Below are positions 23,960 through 34,707 of a stretch of DNA of 64,000 nucleotides, piece by piece. The stretch lies in NCBI GenBank assembly GCA_026545225.1, contig CM048845.1, positions 1,263,001 through 1,327,000 on the forward strand. The letters are read 5' to 3'. Source of the DNA: Cornus controversa (lineage: Eukaryota > Streptophyta > Magnoliopsida > Cornales > Cornaceae). The translations under genes and the position numbers were made by a program. Below the pieces are notes generated by a model. It did not search any database, was not told where the DNA came from, and saw only the letters and a program-made list of their open reading frames with translations. Position 1 is the first letter of the stretch, and every line of letters begins with the position of its first letter.

Positions 23960-25206
23960 CAGTTACAACTTGCTCTTGGGCTTATAATTAACTTTCCTCC
24001 AATGGGTCTATCGACATTTGTTGTCTTATAAAATTATATAAAAGACAACAAGCTAGAATAATCCGAACTTGTATTTCATTTGGATAAAATGAGGAGTCCA
24101 AAACATCTCTTTATCACATTTCTAGCTACAGAATGCTTCATGTTGAAAAATTCACGAGGGGTAGTAGGTTGGTGACTCTCCCTCCAATCATTCAAGTGAT
24201 ACCGTTGTCCTCTATATGGTGCAAGAAATCCTTCACAATTTGTGTATCCAGCATCAACAAGATAGTAGTAACCTATATAATAACATAAGTTTTAGTGATA
24301 ATTTTCTATACTTAGCATGAACTAAGGGTGAACATTTTGTATAAACATGTGCTTACCCTTAGGAACATCAAATTTTTTTCTCCCTTCCATTGCATCTCGA
24401 AGCACTCTAGAATCTACAGCTGACCCTTCCCAACCAAGTAGTATATATATAAATTGCATGTCCTTTGAACACACTCCCAACATATTTGTTGCAATTTCAC
24501 CTTTTCGTGTTCTATACCTAGACTTGTCTTGAGTAGGCACTCTCACCTTTATATATGTCCCATTTAGAGCTTCAAGACAATTCTAATATACTACAAAAAT
24601 AAAAATACGTCATATTTGGTCATATTAAATAAGAGATACCTTCGTTGATAATTTTAAAGACCATTTACCTTAAACCATTTCCACCTCTCATCTGTTGAGT
24701 TTGAAGGAATTGACTCTGGCTTTTTAAGAAAAACTCCTTATAGACGTATGACAACATTGAACACACAACTGAAATGTCTACTAATAGTTTCCATTGATCG
24801 CATAAAGCGAAACTTTATGACTCGATATTTGACATGATGTGCAAGAATATGTAAAAATATCGCAACTTAATTGTTCATCTATCATCATATGTTTTGTTTC
24901 CTTTAACCCACCTAAATTTTGAAGCAAGGAGCACAATTTGGTAAAGGTATGCCTATCCATTCTAAGTTGCTCTATGCAATTTTTATCACTCTCATAAACT
25001 AGTCGATAAATATATTTTCTGTTTGAGTAAAAATCTATTATGTATCTCCTACTCACAGAACGCTTTTGGACATAATACATCATTAAGCAATAAATCAGTT
25101 GAAGCCACCAATTTACAGAATACTCTATATTTGACCATATTGTTACTAGTGCCATTACTTTCTTTTTCCTTATCAACTTCCTTGTTGCCGAATTTAGTCG
25201 TGCCAT
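23960..25206 (-). pseudogene. HARBI1-like DDE transposase remnant
   Basis: The N-terminal part (24,781-25,206) carries CIEQLRMDRHTFTKLCSLL and the MMIDEQ helix. The nuclease part follows as CLEALNGTYIKVRVP, LGWEGSAVDSRVLRDAM and, after an intron, YLVDAGYTNCEGFLAPYRG. Further on it reads PREFFNMKHSVARNVIKRCFG. In active members the three acids sit in ALDGT, SAxDSRVL and NVIER. Here the first is Asn and the third Lys, and only the middle Asp remains. The frame is also shifted between the N-terminal and nuclease parts. It therefore cannot be active as read. Confidence 0.8.
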
Positions 25207-25219
25207 TACTGCATTAAAA

Positions 25220-26280
25220 TAAATTAAATCACAAAATTTAGTAGTAAAATAAATAATAGGATTATTTATTACTATAGGATTAAATCACAAAATTTAGTAG
25301 CAAAATTTACATATGTTGTAGTTGAAAAGTCATGTGACGAATGACTAGTATGTTTAAACAATTTTATAAAAACAAGTCTAAACAATGAATTTATACGAGC
25401 TTACACGAGTTTACGTTCATGAGTCTATAGAAGCTTACGTTCATGAGTCTATACGAATAAAGTTCAGTATTGTTGAAATCAACTCAAATACTAAACCAAC
25501 TTAAAAATTAAGCTCAAACTCAACTTGTTTAATTAACTAACAAGCTTGAGCATAGCATTAAAGGAGTCAAGCACATGAACATTGTTTTAAGAAAAATGAA
25601 AAGGATAATAAACAAATCAGAGTATAGGCAAAACAATGTCCTATAGTCATTCTATATAAAGATCTAATTTTATAATTTTATATGTTTTGTTTATGAAATT
25701 ATAGAAACTAGTGACATGTTATCATACCTCAAAAATCAACCTCTATGAGTCAAAGTCTCAAACGACCAAAGTATAATCAGCCATTACTTTTTCAGTTTTC
25801 AAAGTAAAATGTTGAAGATTTATGAGTAAAAATGGATGCATGAGTTTTTTTTTTGGTCTCAAAGTCGTATCTAGTGTAGAAAGTTCATGAGTTTTTTTTT
25901 TGGTCTCAAACTCGTATCTAGTGTAGAAAGCTCTCGCTTAAACGGAATGGTCATATTCAAAGTATCAAATGATGTTAGTTGTTAACCAACCCAAAAGATT
26001 TAGCAGCATGTATTAAGGTACTTGAAAAGATAAACAACGAACTATATGTTGAATTGATGTTACTTATAATGTGGCATGATCCATTAACAAATTTAAATTA
26101 TTAATAAATTCATTCGGATCTATGTGAGTTTTATTATTATTATTATTTTCAATTTCACATTTTTTAGCTTTTTACATTTTCTTTTATAATTTGCTAATGG
26201 AAAGCCTTTAATTTATTATTATTATTATTATTCTGTCAATTCAACATTATGAAAAACATATATAATTCAGATGTTGTTTA

Positions 26281-26322
<42 letters not shown>

Positions 26323-26485
26323 CTTATCAATACAAAAGGGCAAAGGAAACTGTTAATTGTGGTTAACTTTTCACACATCCGTAAGTTTGACCTCTATTTG
26401 ATTTTTTTTCCCTTTCAACGCGTTTATTAATAATGTCGACGAACAATATAAACAACATAGCTAGTTTGGTTGAGTATGTGTGACT
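25220..26485. other. AT-rich intergenic sequence
   Basis: No gene recognised. It contains a small direct repeat (GAGTCTATA/GCTTACGTTCAT near 25,400-25,455), another near 25,838-25,930 (GAGTTTTTTTTTTGGTCTCAAA), ATT trinucleotide runs near 26,130 and 26,215, and a TA run at 26,288-26,322. The right end of the Harbinger element may lie here but could not be recognised. Confidence 0.5.
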
Positions 26486-26489
26486 TTAA

Positions 26490-26995
26490 CATTGTTTCCA
26501 AGGAGTGCCACTTCTCTTTTTTATGTTCGCATTCCGATATCAAAAGAAATCAAATTATTATATAATTTTAAATTACACAACTATTCTTTTAAATATCTTC
26601 TTTTTCGTTTCTAATATTTCATATTTTTAATCTTTTGTGAATAAATCTAAAAAAAATGAATTCAAAAAAAATTATTTCTTTTAACAAGACAAAAAAAAAG
26701 TTATTTATGTTGAATAAATGATCTCTTTTGAGAGGACCAAAATATATATATATACTTGTTGAATAAATTATTATTTTTAACGTAGAAATGAAAAAAATGA
26801 CCCAAAAAAAAGTATATTAAGCAAAAAAAAATTTATATCTGTTGAATAAAATCTCTTTTGGCAAGACTGAAAGAAGAGTATGGTACAAAAAAAAAAAAAA
26901 AAAAACTAGAAAAATAAAATGTAACCAAGAAAAAGTTATCTTTATTGAATAAAGTATCTTTTTTGACATACTAAAAAAAAGAAGTTATTTATGTC
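26490..26995 (+). repeat. AT-rich repeat, inverted partner of 42,830-43,440
   Basis: Units of the type GTTGAATAAATTATCTCTTTTGAC recur at roughly 70-90 bp spacing. Upstream of them is a unique stretch with CACTTCT...TTCGCATTC and ATTACACAACTATTCTTTTAAATATC. The same order occurs, reverse-complemented, at 42,830-43,440. Confidence 0.65.
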
Positions 26996-26999
26996 GATT

Positions 27000-28204
27000 A
27001 AATTAGCATCAACCCACCACTACCATCAGACGAGAAGGATGCCTAGGAGCCACCACTCCCAAAAATTTAGGTCGTAGGTACCCCAAAAGAACCCGGATTC
27101 GGAGCACTGCTGTTGAATAACTGAGTTTGCGGCACCCTAAAGAAGCCCGGGTCCCATATGCTGCCATGGGTGACAACTGCAGCACGGGGAAGGTTCCTAA
27201 CAGAGGGAGGAGACGACAAGCCCCCCACTCTGGTAACTGCAAGCGTTCTTAGTGTTTTCTATGCAGAAGGAGAAGAAAAAGAGGCAACGTATTTACCCTT
27301 GAGAAGGGCCTTTCCTAGTCGCCTTTGCGAACCCCCTGCGTGTTTGAGCAATAAGATGCATAAGCACAGCCTTTTAAAGAGGAAAAATGCACATGAATAA
27401 AGAAAGGACATACCCTTTCTGACAATGTCGACGTGGGGAGGGTAACCCAATAAAAGTAGCCCTTCATTAAGAGTTAGGATGAGAGCATCCCTCACGTTGG
27501 CGTTGCTAGCTATCTCCAGTTCTCTTCTTCTGCATCACCAATAGGCAGCACGCCTTTCAAGCTGTAAAAACGGTTATATATAAAAGAAGAGGAAGGAAAA
27601 AGAAAGGAAAAAAAGAGAGAAAATAGGCTTACCAAAAGCATCCATAGGAGCCCATGAACGGGAAATACGTAAAGGGGTGTCCATGAACAGGAAATACGTA
27701 AAGGGGTAGTCTCTCAGCATCCAGAAACGAAAAAGAAGTAAGGTTTTCATGACTTGAGGCAGTTATTGTGATCAACAACAACCAAGCCTTTGGACGAATG
27801 GTTTCTGCCTGACCGGCTGTGAACATGACGCCAGTCACTGGTCATAAAAAACCCATAGCAAGAGAGAAACCCGCCTATCGACAACGGGGAATCAAAATCG
27901 CAAGACTTCCACAAAATAAGAGAAGACATAATAATGCGCCAAGAAATTGGTGTAAGCTGAGAAGGGCAGAGGTCCGTGTATAAAGAAGTTCCTGCACGAA
28001 TACCGAAATAGGGAACCAGAGACCACAGGCGAAAGCACCCTCATAAAAATATATCTTCCCAAGGTAAATTGAGTAAACTCTATCCGCTGGGGAAGTGGCT
28101 CAGACTACAACTCCATCAGAAAATGAGTACCGAATGGACAGCTCCTCCACATCTTAGGCGGTCATCGAAGAAGTAATATTTTGGCACTCGAGGTAGTCTG
28201 CCAT
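27000..28204 (-). pseudogene. Gypsy-type transposon accessory ORF (fossil)
   Basis: The minus strand shows protein-like segments: VEELSIRYSFSDGVVV and LGKIYFYEGAFACGLWFPIS near 28.0-28.15 kb, then LTLNEGLLLLGYPPHVDIVRKG near 27.43 kb, and a Pro/Gly-rich tail. They resemble the plant 'putative gypsy-type transposon' proteins (the Transposase_28-type domain, in which a GLRFPLPPF-like block is typical), the same kind of protein as the antisense ORF at 49.6-51.7 kb. A TATA box at 28,361 precedes it. The region is GC-richer than its surroundings. It is broken, with several breaks. Confidence 0.5.
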
Positions 28205-28360
28205 AAAAAATCAACAAATCAAGCTTAACTTCTTAAAGTTAGGTAGGATAAAATTCAAAAGCCAGGAAAGAAGAAAAATGTAGAGTGAAAAGAGAAGAAG
28301 AGTGTAGAGTGAATAGAGAAGAAAGACGCATAGTGATTGAAGAAAAAAGGTGTAGGGGGT

Positions 28361-28369
28361 TTATATATA
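28361..28369 (-). promoter_or_regulatory. TATA box upstream of the accessory ORF fossil
   Basis: The minus strand reads CTATATATAA followed by a CT-rich leader and an ATG at 28,204, about 155 bp downstream. This looks like a pol II promoter belonging to the accessory gene and not to an LTR. Confidence 0.45.
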
Positions 28370-28439
28370 GATGTGCCCAACGGCTACAAGGCAAACGGTT
28401 ATAAAGCAACGTTTGGATTCAAACAGTCACAAACAGTCG

Positions 28440-28630
28440 CATAGCCTAAAGTTGGACCCACCCCTCAAAGGCGACCAACCCTCAAGGGCTGCCCAGGGCC
28501 ACCCCTTAAGGGCGGCCAATGCCACCCTCAACGGTGGCCAGCCCCCAAGGGCAACCGAGGCCGGCCTCCAAGGGTGGTCAACCCTTGACGGAGGCCAAAG
28601 ACGCCCCCCAAGGGCGGCTAGCCCCTCGAA
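28440..28630. repeat. GC-rich repeat of AAGGGCGGCC words
   Basis: Variants of CCCTCAAGGGCGGCCAA recur about nine times. The same word is found in the opposite orientation at 29,440-29,617 and 33,890-34,140 (GAGGGCGGCCTTTGAGG). Overlapping ORFs on both strands are products of the repeat. Confidence 0.7.
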
Positions 28631-29103
28631 AAAAAAAAGGAGAAAAATCTTGTAACAACGAAAAAAATCCACAAGCCAGAATAGAGACCCAACAGAATTA
28701 GTTAGGCCCGGCTCCTTGAGGGATGGCTCTAACTTCAGGCTAAGTAAAAAATGGACTCAGGCCTAAGTTATTCTACTGGGTCTCTGTCTTGGCACGTGGA
28801 TTATTTTGTTTGAGGTATATCCCCATAGGACTGTTTGAAAATGTTCTCGAAATTAATTCATCCCGCCATTTTCATTAAAAGCCCTCTATTTGAGGTGTAT
28901 CCCTATAGGGATTTGCCCTCGTAGGGCTGTTGGTTCACTTTTTGTTTTAGTTATAATAACATATTTTGAAACAAAAATGATTGTTATTGATATTTTAGAA
29001 ACAAATAGAAAGTCATTCGAGAAAAACCTCGGAGCTATCATCCTAAGGCTTGATACTAAACTAAGTTCCAGCTGGAACTATTAAAATAAATGCAACTTAA
29101 AAA

Positions 29104-29345
29104 GTCTTATTGATAGTATTTCTTCAGATACTCGGCATTCCAAGGATGGGCCAACTGCCTCCCCTTCATTGTCTCTAACCAATATGCCACATGTCGTTGA
29201 GTTTGGATAACTCTGTAAGTGCCTTCCCAGTTATGAGCCAGTTCCTTGGTGCCTGGGGGTTTAGTCGCCTGAGTTACTTTATAGAGGACTAGGTTTCCAG
29301 GTTGAAAACTCCTCTGCTTAATCTGTTTGGCTTATTCTTTTTCAA
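29104..29345 (-). pseudogene. Gypsy integrase C-terminus, copy A (fossil)
   Basis: The minus strand reads FQPGNLVLYKVTQATKPPGT, then LAHNWEGTYRVIQTQRHVAY and LAHPWNAEYLKKYYQ, the C-terminal domain and end of a Tat-type Gypsy integrase. The second copy is at 33,650-33,870. Confidence 0.75.
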
Positions 29346-29439
29346 ATTTTGCTTTGCTTGAAGAGTGGTGATTGTAGAGCTTAAAATAGTATTAAAAACT
29401 ATATACAGACAACTTTGGGACCGACTTTGGCTGGCTTTT

Positions 29440-29617
29440 GAGGGCCGGCCTAAGCTAGCTTTTGATGGCGGCCTTTAAGGGCGGCTTTTGAGGGCGACCT
29501 TTGAAGATGGCCTTTGCCCTTTGAGGGCGGCCTTTGAGTGAGGCCTTTGGAGGGAGGCCTTTGAGGAAGGCCTTTTGAGGGAGGCCTTTTTGTGGGAGGC
29601 CTTTTTGAGGGAGACAT
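29440..29617. repeat. GGGAGGCCTTTTGA minisatellite
   Basis: About a dozen units of 14-18 bp based on GAGGGAGGCCTTT. The array continues at 31,125-31,235 on the other side of the solo LTR, so the LTR landed within it. The copy B array is at 33,890-34,145. Confidence 0.8.
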
Positions 29618-31118
29618 TGATAGGCGTTGAATGTTACGCATTCTAGCCTCTTAACTTATGTATTTTATTCTCTTAGTAATAGATTATTTTATATTTTACT
29701 TTGTTTTAGTATTTTCTGTATTTGCAGGGCCTTAATGATTATTTCAGTTAAACCCATGATTTTGGGCTTTTAAAGATTACATGCAAGATGGTTAGAGGAA
29801 GCCTACATCAAGGAGATTCATTCAACTATTTATTTCAACTCAAATTAGCCCAAGGAAGAGGTCCAAGAGAAGTACAGCTGCTTAAGAAGGTTTCGGGCTT
29901 GAAGCCCAAAGCTGCACATAATACAGTCTTAATCCCGTTTTGAAAAACAGTCCAAAAGTCTTATTTTTGAGCCTCAAATCGACTTAATTTTCACATAGGA
30001 TTAAACGAAATTCAATTTTGCACACTTTTGTATTTCACAAAAATTTCGTGAATCGGACTTTTAGTGGGTCAAAAGTTGGGTCGAACGTCAGCAGAAAAAA
30101 CCCACCTGATTAGTGCTGCGGGAAACCCTAATTAATTCCTAATTGGATTAGGACTTTGGTGTATTCTCTTGGGGCATAAAGTGAAGGATTGGAGGCTGAG
30201 TTTGAGAGTGATAACAGAGATTGGAGAGTCTGAGAGGGCTGAGGACAGAACAGAAGACATGCAGAGCCATTGGAGAACGAAGTCATACGCATAATTCATG
30301 AAGATGATGCCTTTTTCCTCAACAGTTGAAGCTTCTTCTTCTACTATGAGCGGCTAGTTCATCCACTAGGGTTTTGATGTAGCCCTAACAAAGCATCAAT
30401 GGTTTGATTGTTTTAATTATTGGGGACCTTTATATACATGCATAGATTGTGTAATTTAGAGGATTCTTATTATAGAATTGAGCAATAAAAGTCTTGTAAA
30501 TTCAGTTTTAATTATTTCTTATCTTATCTTAGATATTTAGTTGTTATTATTGAACTCAATCTCTCTTATTTTCTGTGATCATGAGAGCGATTATTACACA
30601 ATGGTAATCACTGAATATATCATTAAAAGCTTTGATGGATTATGCCTAGAGAAGATGAACCATACTGCACCCTAGATTAGAGTAGTTAGGCAGATGACCC
30701 ATGCCAATCGAAGATAGTCCATGGCTTAGCCTTAATCATATATTATTTTCTTGACGGATGAAGGTGAGCTTGTAGCCACCGACACCACTTATGCATGATG
30801 TAATTCCCCAAAGTTGATTCAATTGACCATTGATTGTGGAGTTAGTGGTGAAGTCAAATACCCTAAATTTCTCTCATATTATCTTCACTTTCTATTTACT
30901 TTGATTTATTTTATTTTACTTTTTAATTAGTTTAAAAATTAGATTTCTTCTCTTTATAAATTTAATTAGAATTAATTTCGTATTCCAACTCATTAGACCA
31001 TAATCCCTAAGGTACGATATCCCTTTCGATAGCCCTATTCTGCAAGGAATTCGTTCTATTGCGAAGTGTGAAAATTTTTAATTGATATACTTTTTGAGTC
31101 ACACTCACACACGAATCA
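29618..31118. mobile_element. Solo LTR, 1.5 kb, with 5-bp target duplication
   Basis: It starts TGATAGGCGTTGAATG and ends CACACACGAATCA, giving TG...CA termini. GACAT flanks both sides (29,613-29,617 and 31,119-31,123). The paralogous segment at about 34,060 reads GAGACCTCTAGAGG without any insert. It has no coding sequence, so it is most simply an LTR left by recombination between the two LTRs of an element. The start resembles long LTRs of Ogre/Tat-like Gypsy elements, but the lineage is a guess. Confidence 0.8.
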
Positions 31119-31762
31119 GACATCTAGAGGAAGATCCTTAGAGGAAGGCCTTTAGAGTAAGGCCCTTTGAGGGAGACCTTTTAAGGGAGGCCCTCGAGGG
31201 AGGCCTTTGAGGGAGATCTTTTGAGGGAGGCCTTTACTAGCCTCCTTGACTGGTTTTTTAAGGACTGGTCTTTGCCTGCTTGGCCGACTTTCTATTACCA
31301 TCTCCTTTTTCCCTCCTTGCATCTAGGGCATCCTTGGCATTCATGTACTTTTGGGCTTTTATGAGTAGCTCTGACATGCTTTCTGGTGGATGTTTAGAAA
31401 TTGAGTACAAGAACTTTAAGGCCTTATACTCACTGGATGGTACATTCTTAGAGAGAGATTGAGTGAATAAAAGAAAGAGAAATATATACCACTTATAGTT
31501 TAGCTATGGTTCTTTACGATTCTCGAGATAAAGTTGGTGAAGCTATGATTGGAATTTGAAAGCTGAACTGAAGTGGTGTCGTGTTGAAAATGCCTTATGC
31601 TCGCTAGATGATAGAGTCTTAGAGAGTGAGAAAAAGAGAGAGAGAAATAGATACCACTTACAGTTCAATTTGGTTCGGTTACAGTTCCGATGCACCCCTA
31701 CACACATAAACACTCACTGTCAATATATACATGAGGTCGAGGTTATCTGCATGTGTTTCTAA

Positions 31763-32525
31763 GGAACACATACATGTTTTATCAAGTCTATAAATGTCCA
31801 TGGTTTGTTTATTTGCATCACAAGGAACTCGTAATGGCTATACCGAATGCAAAAAGAGGTCTTAGAGACATCTTCCTCTATGACCCTTAACTGGTAGTAC
31901 CTCAACCTTAAGGTAATTTTGGAGAAACATCTCGCCCCTTTGAGTTGATCAAACAAGTTATCTATCATTGGCAAATGATACTTTTTCTTGATTGTGGCAA
32001 GGTTCAACTTCTGATAATCAATACATAGTTGTAATTATCCATCTTTTTTTTTTAGTAAAGAGAACTGGTGCTCTCCAAGGTGAAGCACTAGAATGTATAA
32101 AGCCCTTTGCCCCAAAGTCCCCTAATTGTACCTTCAACTCTTTCAATTTTGTTAGTGTTATGTGATACAGTGCCATAAAAATGGGCACAATAATAGGTAT
32201 GACGTTAATGGCAAACTAAACATCCCACCTAGGAGGCAGTTCCATCAAATTCTTTGAAAATACATCCATAAAATCACAAACAACTGACGAGAAACTTCCA
32301 AAATGTTCCCCCTCCTTCCACGACCAAAATACTAGCTAAAAAGAAGCTAGGGTCACCCCGACCACCTAATCCATATAAAGATGAAGTTTAGAAATCACTC
32401 GATTCACCCACGAAACAAAAGTAATCTGCTTTGGGTGTGCACACCGACACCCATCTCTAATAAAAATCAGTGTTGGCTTGAAAAGACAATAGCCAATCCA
32501 TCCCAAGAATGACATCAATGTTAGT
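31763..32525 (-). pseudogene. Chromovirus protease-to-reverse-transcriptase fragment (fossil)
   Basis: The minus strand includes the connecting region and RT start, for example ATIKKKYHLPMIDNLFDQLK and YYQLRVIEEDVSKTSF. It is close to the RT at 58.66 kb in this window, so both belong to one Del/Tekay-like chromovirus family. It lies between copy A and the tandem array. It is broken, with several breaks. Confidence 0.75.
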
Positions 32526-32529
32526 TATC

Positions 32530-33430
32530 TAAAGAGGTGTGCCCCATGGGGTTGTTTGACAATGTTCTCAAAATTAATTCATCCCGCCTTTTTTCATTAA
32601 AGGCCCTCTGCAGAGGTGTGCCTCGTGGGGTTGTTTGACAATGCTCTCAGAATTAATTCATCCTGCCTTTTTCATTAAAGGCCCTCTGCAGAGGTGTGTC
32701 CCCGTGGATTTGTTTGACAATATTCTCAGAATTAATTCATCCCGTCTTTTTCATTAAAGGCCCTCTGCAAAGGTGTGCCCCTGTGGCGTTGATTAACAAT
32801 GTTCTCAGAATTAATTCATCCCGCCTTTTTCATTAAAGGCCCTCCGCAGAGGTGTGCCCCTGTGAAGTTGTTTAACAATGTTTTCAGAATTAATTCATCC
32901 CGCCTTTTTTATTAAATGCCCTCTGTTAAAGGTGTGTCCATGTGGGGTTGTTTAACAATATTTTTGGAATTAATTCATCCCACTTTTTTCATTAAAAGCC
33001 CTTTATTAGAGGTGTACTCCCGTATGACTGTCTTACAATTATCAGAATTAATTCATCCCACATTTTTCATTAAAGGCCCTCTGTTAGAGATATGCCCTCA
33101 TAGGGTTATTTGACAATGTTCTCGAAATTAATTCATCCCACCTTTTTCATTAAAGGCCCTCTGTTAGAGAGGTGTCCCTATAGGGTTGTGTCTCCGTAGG
33201 GTTGTTTGACAATGTTCTCAAAATTAATTCATCCCGCCTTTTCATTAAAGGCCCTCTGTTAGAGTTGTATCCCCGTAGAGATGTGCTCCCATAGGGCTGT
33301 TAGACAATGTCCTCAAAATTAATTCATCCTGCCTTTTTCATTAAAGGTCATTTGTTTGAGGTGTATCTCAATAGGGTTGCTTGACAATATTTTCGGAATT
33401 AATTCATCCCGCCTTTTTCATTAAAGGCCC
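32530..33430 (+). repeat. 11-copy tandem array, about 80-bp unit
   Basis: AATTAATTCATCCCGCCTTT and the following TTCATTAAAGGCCCTCTG recur at about 32,567, 32,649, 32,730, 32,809, 32,887, 32,967, 33,044, 33,125, 33,220, 33,317 and 33,398. Spacing is mostly 77-82 bp, with two longer units of about 95 bp. One further unit lies in copy A near 28,850. On the minus strand the array follows the integrase end at 33,650, so it occupies the 3' untranslated part of a Gypsy element. Confidence 0.88.
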
Positions 33431-34707
33431 TCTATTTGAGGTGTATCCCTATAGGAATGTGTCTCTGTAGGACTGTTTGTTCACTTTTTGTTTTTGTTAT
33501 AACAATATATTTTGAAACAAAAATGATTATTATTGATATTTTAGTAACAAATATAGAGTTATTCAAGAAAAACCTTGGAGCTATCATCCTAAGGCTCGAT
33601 CCTAAACTAAGTTCCAACTGGAACTATTAAAGTAAATACAACTTAAAAAAGTCTTACCGATAGTATTTCCTCAGATGTTCGGCATTCCAAGGATGGGCCA
33701 ACTGCCTTACCTTCATTGTCTCCAACCAATATGCCCCCTGTCGTTGAGTTTGGATAACTCTGTAAGGGCCCTCCCAATTATGAGCCAGTTCCTTGGTGCC
33801 TAGGGGTTTGGTCGCCTGAGTTACTTTACGGAGGACTAGGTTTTCAGGTTAAAAACTACTCTGCTTGGTTGCTTTTGAGGGCCATCCTTGGTAAGTTTTT
33901 GATGGCGGCCTTTGAGCGCGGCTTTTGAGGGCGACCTTTGAGGACGGTCTTTGCCCTTTGAGGGCGGCCTTTGAGTGAGGCCTTTAGAGGGAGGCCTTTT
34001 AAGGGCGGCCTTTGAGGGAGGCCTTTTGAGAGAGGCCTTTTTGTGGGAGGCCTTTTTGAGGGAGACCTCTAGAGGAAGACCTCTTGAGGAAGGCCTTTTG
34101 ATGGAGACCTTTTGAGGGAGACCCTCGAGGGAGACCTTTTGAGGTTAACTTTTACCAGCCTCCTTGGCTAGTTTTTAAAGGACTGATCTTCGCTTGCTTG
34201 GCCAGCTTTCTATTACCATCTCCTTTTTCTCTTCGTGCATCTAGGACATCCTCAATCTTTATATACTTTTGGACTTTTATGAGTAGCTCTGGCATGCTTT
34301 TTGGTGGATATTTAGAAATTGAGTACAAGAATTTTGAGGTCTTATACTCGCTGGATGGTACAGTCTTAGAGAGAGATTGTATGAATAAAAAAAGAGAAAT
34401 ATATACCACTTACGGTTCAACTACAGTTCTTTACGATTTCGGAGATGAAGTTGGTGAAGCCGTGATTGGAATTTGAAAGCTGAACTGAAGTGGTGTCGTG
34501 TTAGAAATGCCTTATGCTCGCTAGATGATAGAGTCTTAGAGAGAGAGAGAGAGAGATTGAGTGAGTGAGTGAGAAAAAGAGAAAGAAATAGATACCACTT
34601 ACAGTTCAATTTGGTTCAGTTACGGTTCCTGTGCACCCCTGCACACATAAACACTCACTTTTAATATATACATGAGGCTGAGGTTATCTGGAGGTTTTCT
34701 AAGGAGC
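33300..34707 (-). mobile_element. Gypsy fossil segment, copy B (no solo LTR)
   Basis: Partner of copy A, uninterrupted. It contains the integrase C-terminal remnant on the minus strand at 33,650-33,870 (same KKYYQ-type end), the GGGAGGCC minisatellite at 33,890-34,145, and the flank up to GAGGCTGAGGTTATCTG near 34,685. It is broken. Confidence 0.65.

Larger units (their letters stand above)
21655..25217 (-). mobile_element. PIF/Harbinger transposon with two decayed genes
   Basis: The left end GGGCCAATTTGGTACATTGGAATAGAATG resembles the left end of the 10,147 element and is preceded by TAA. On the minus strand lie the two genes typical of the superfamily: a Myb/SANT-like protein (22,603-23,543) and a HARBI1-like transposase (about 23,960-25,206). 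They run in the same direction. I could not find the matching right terminus between 25.2 and 26.4 kb, so that end is either lost or unrecognisable. A direct repeat of about 105 bp (ACTTGGTTCATCCAAAAACC... near 22,420 and 22,525) lies at the 3' side of the Myb gene. Confidence 0.8.
28800..31757 (-). mobile_element. Gypsy fossil segment, copy A (carries a solo LTR)
   Basis: This segment matches 33,300-34,707 in the same orientation, apart from a 1.5-kb insertion (29,618-31,118). It includes an integrase C-terminal remnant on the minus strand, a GGGAGGCC minisatellite and a unique flank containing CTTGGCCGACTTTCTATTACC. The matching blocks suggest two copies of one retroelement fragment or a local duplication. 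It is broken. Confidence 0.65.

Noticed and set aside
28371-28701. Pro/Arg-rich ORFs on both strands
   Set aside because: They are readings of the AAGGGCGGCC repeat; both strands and several frames are open.
32530-33430. CRISPR-like array
   Set aside because: The units are directly tandem without unique spacers between identical repeats, and the sequence is a plant retroelement untranslated region.
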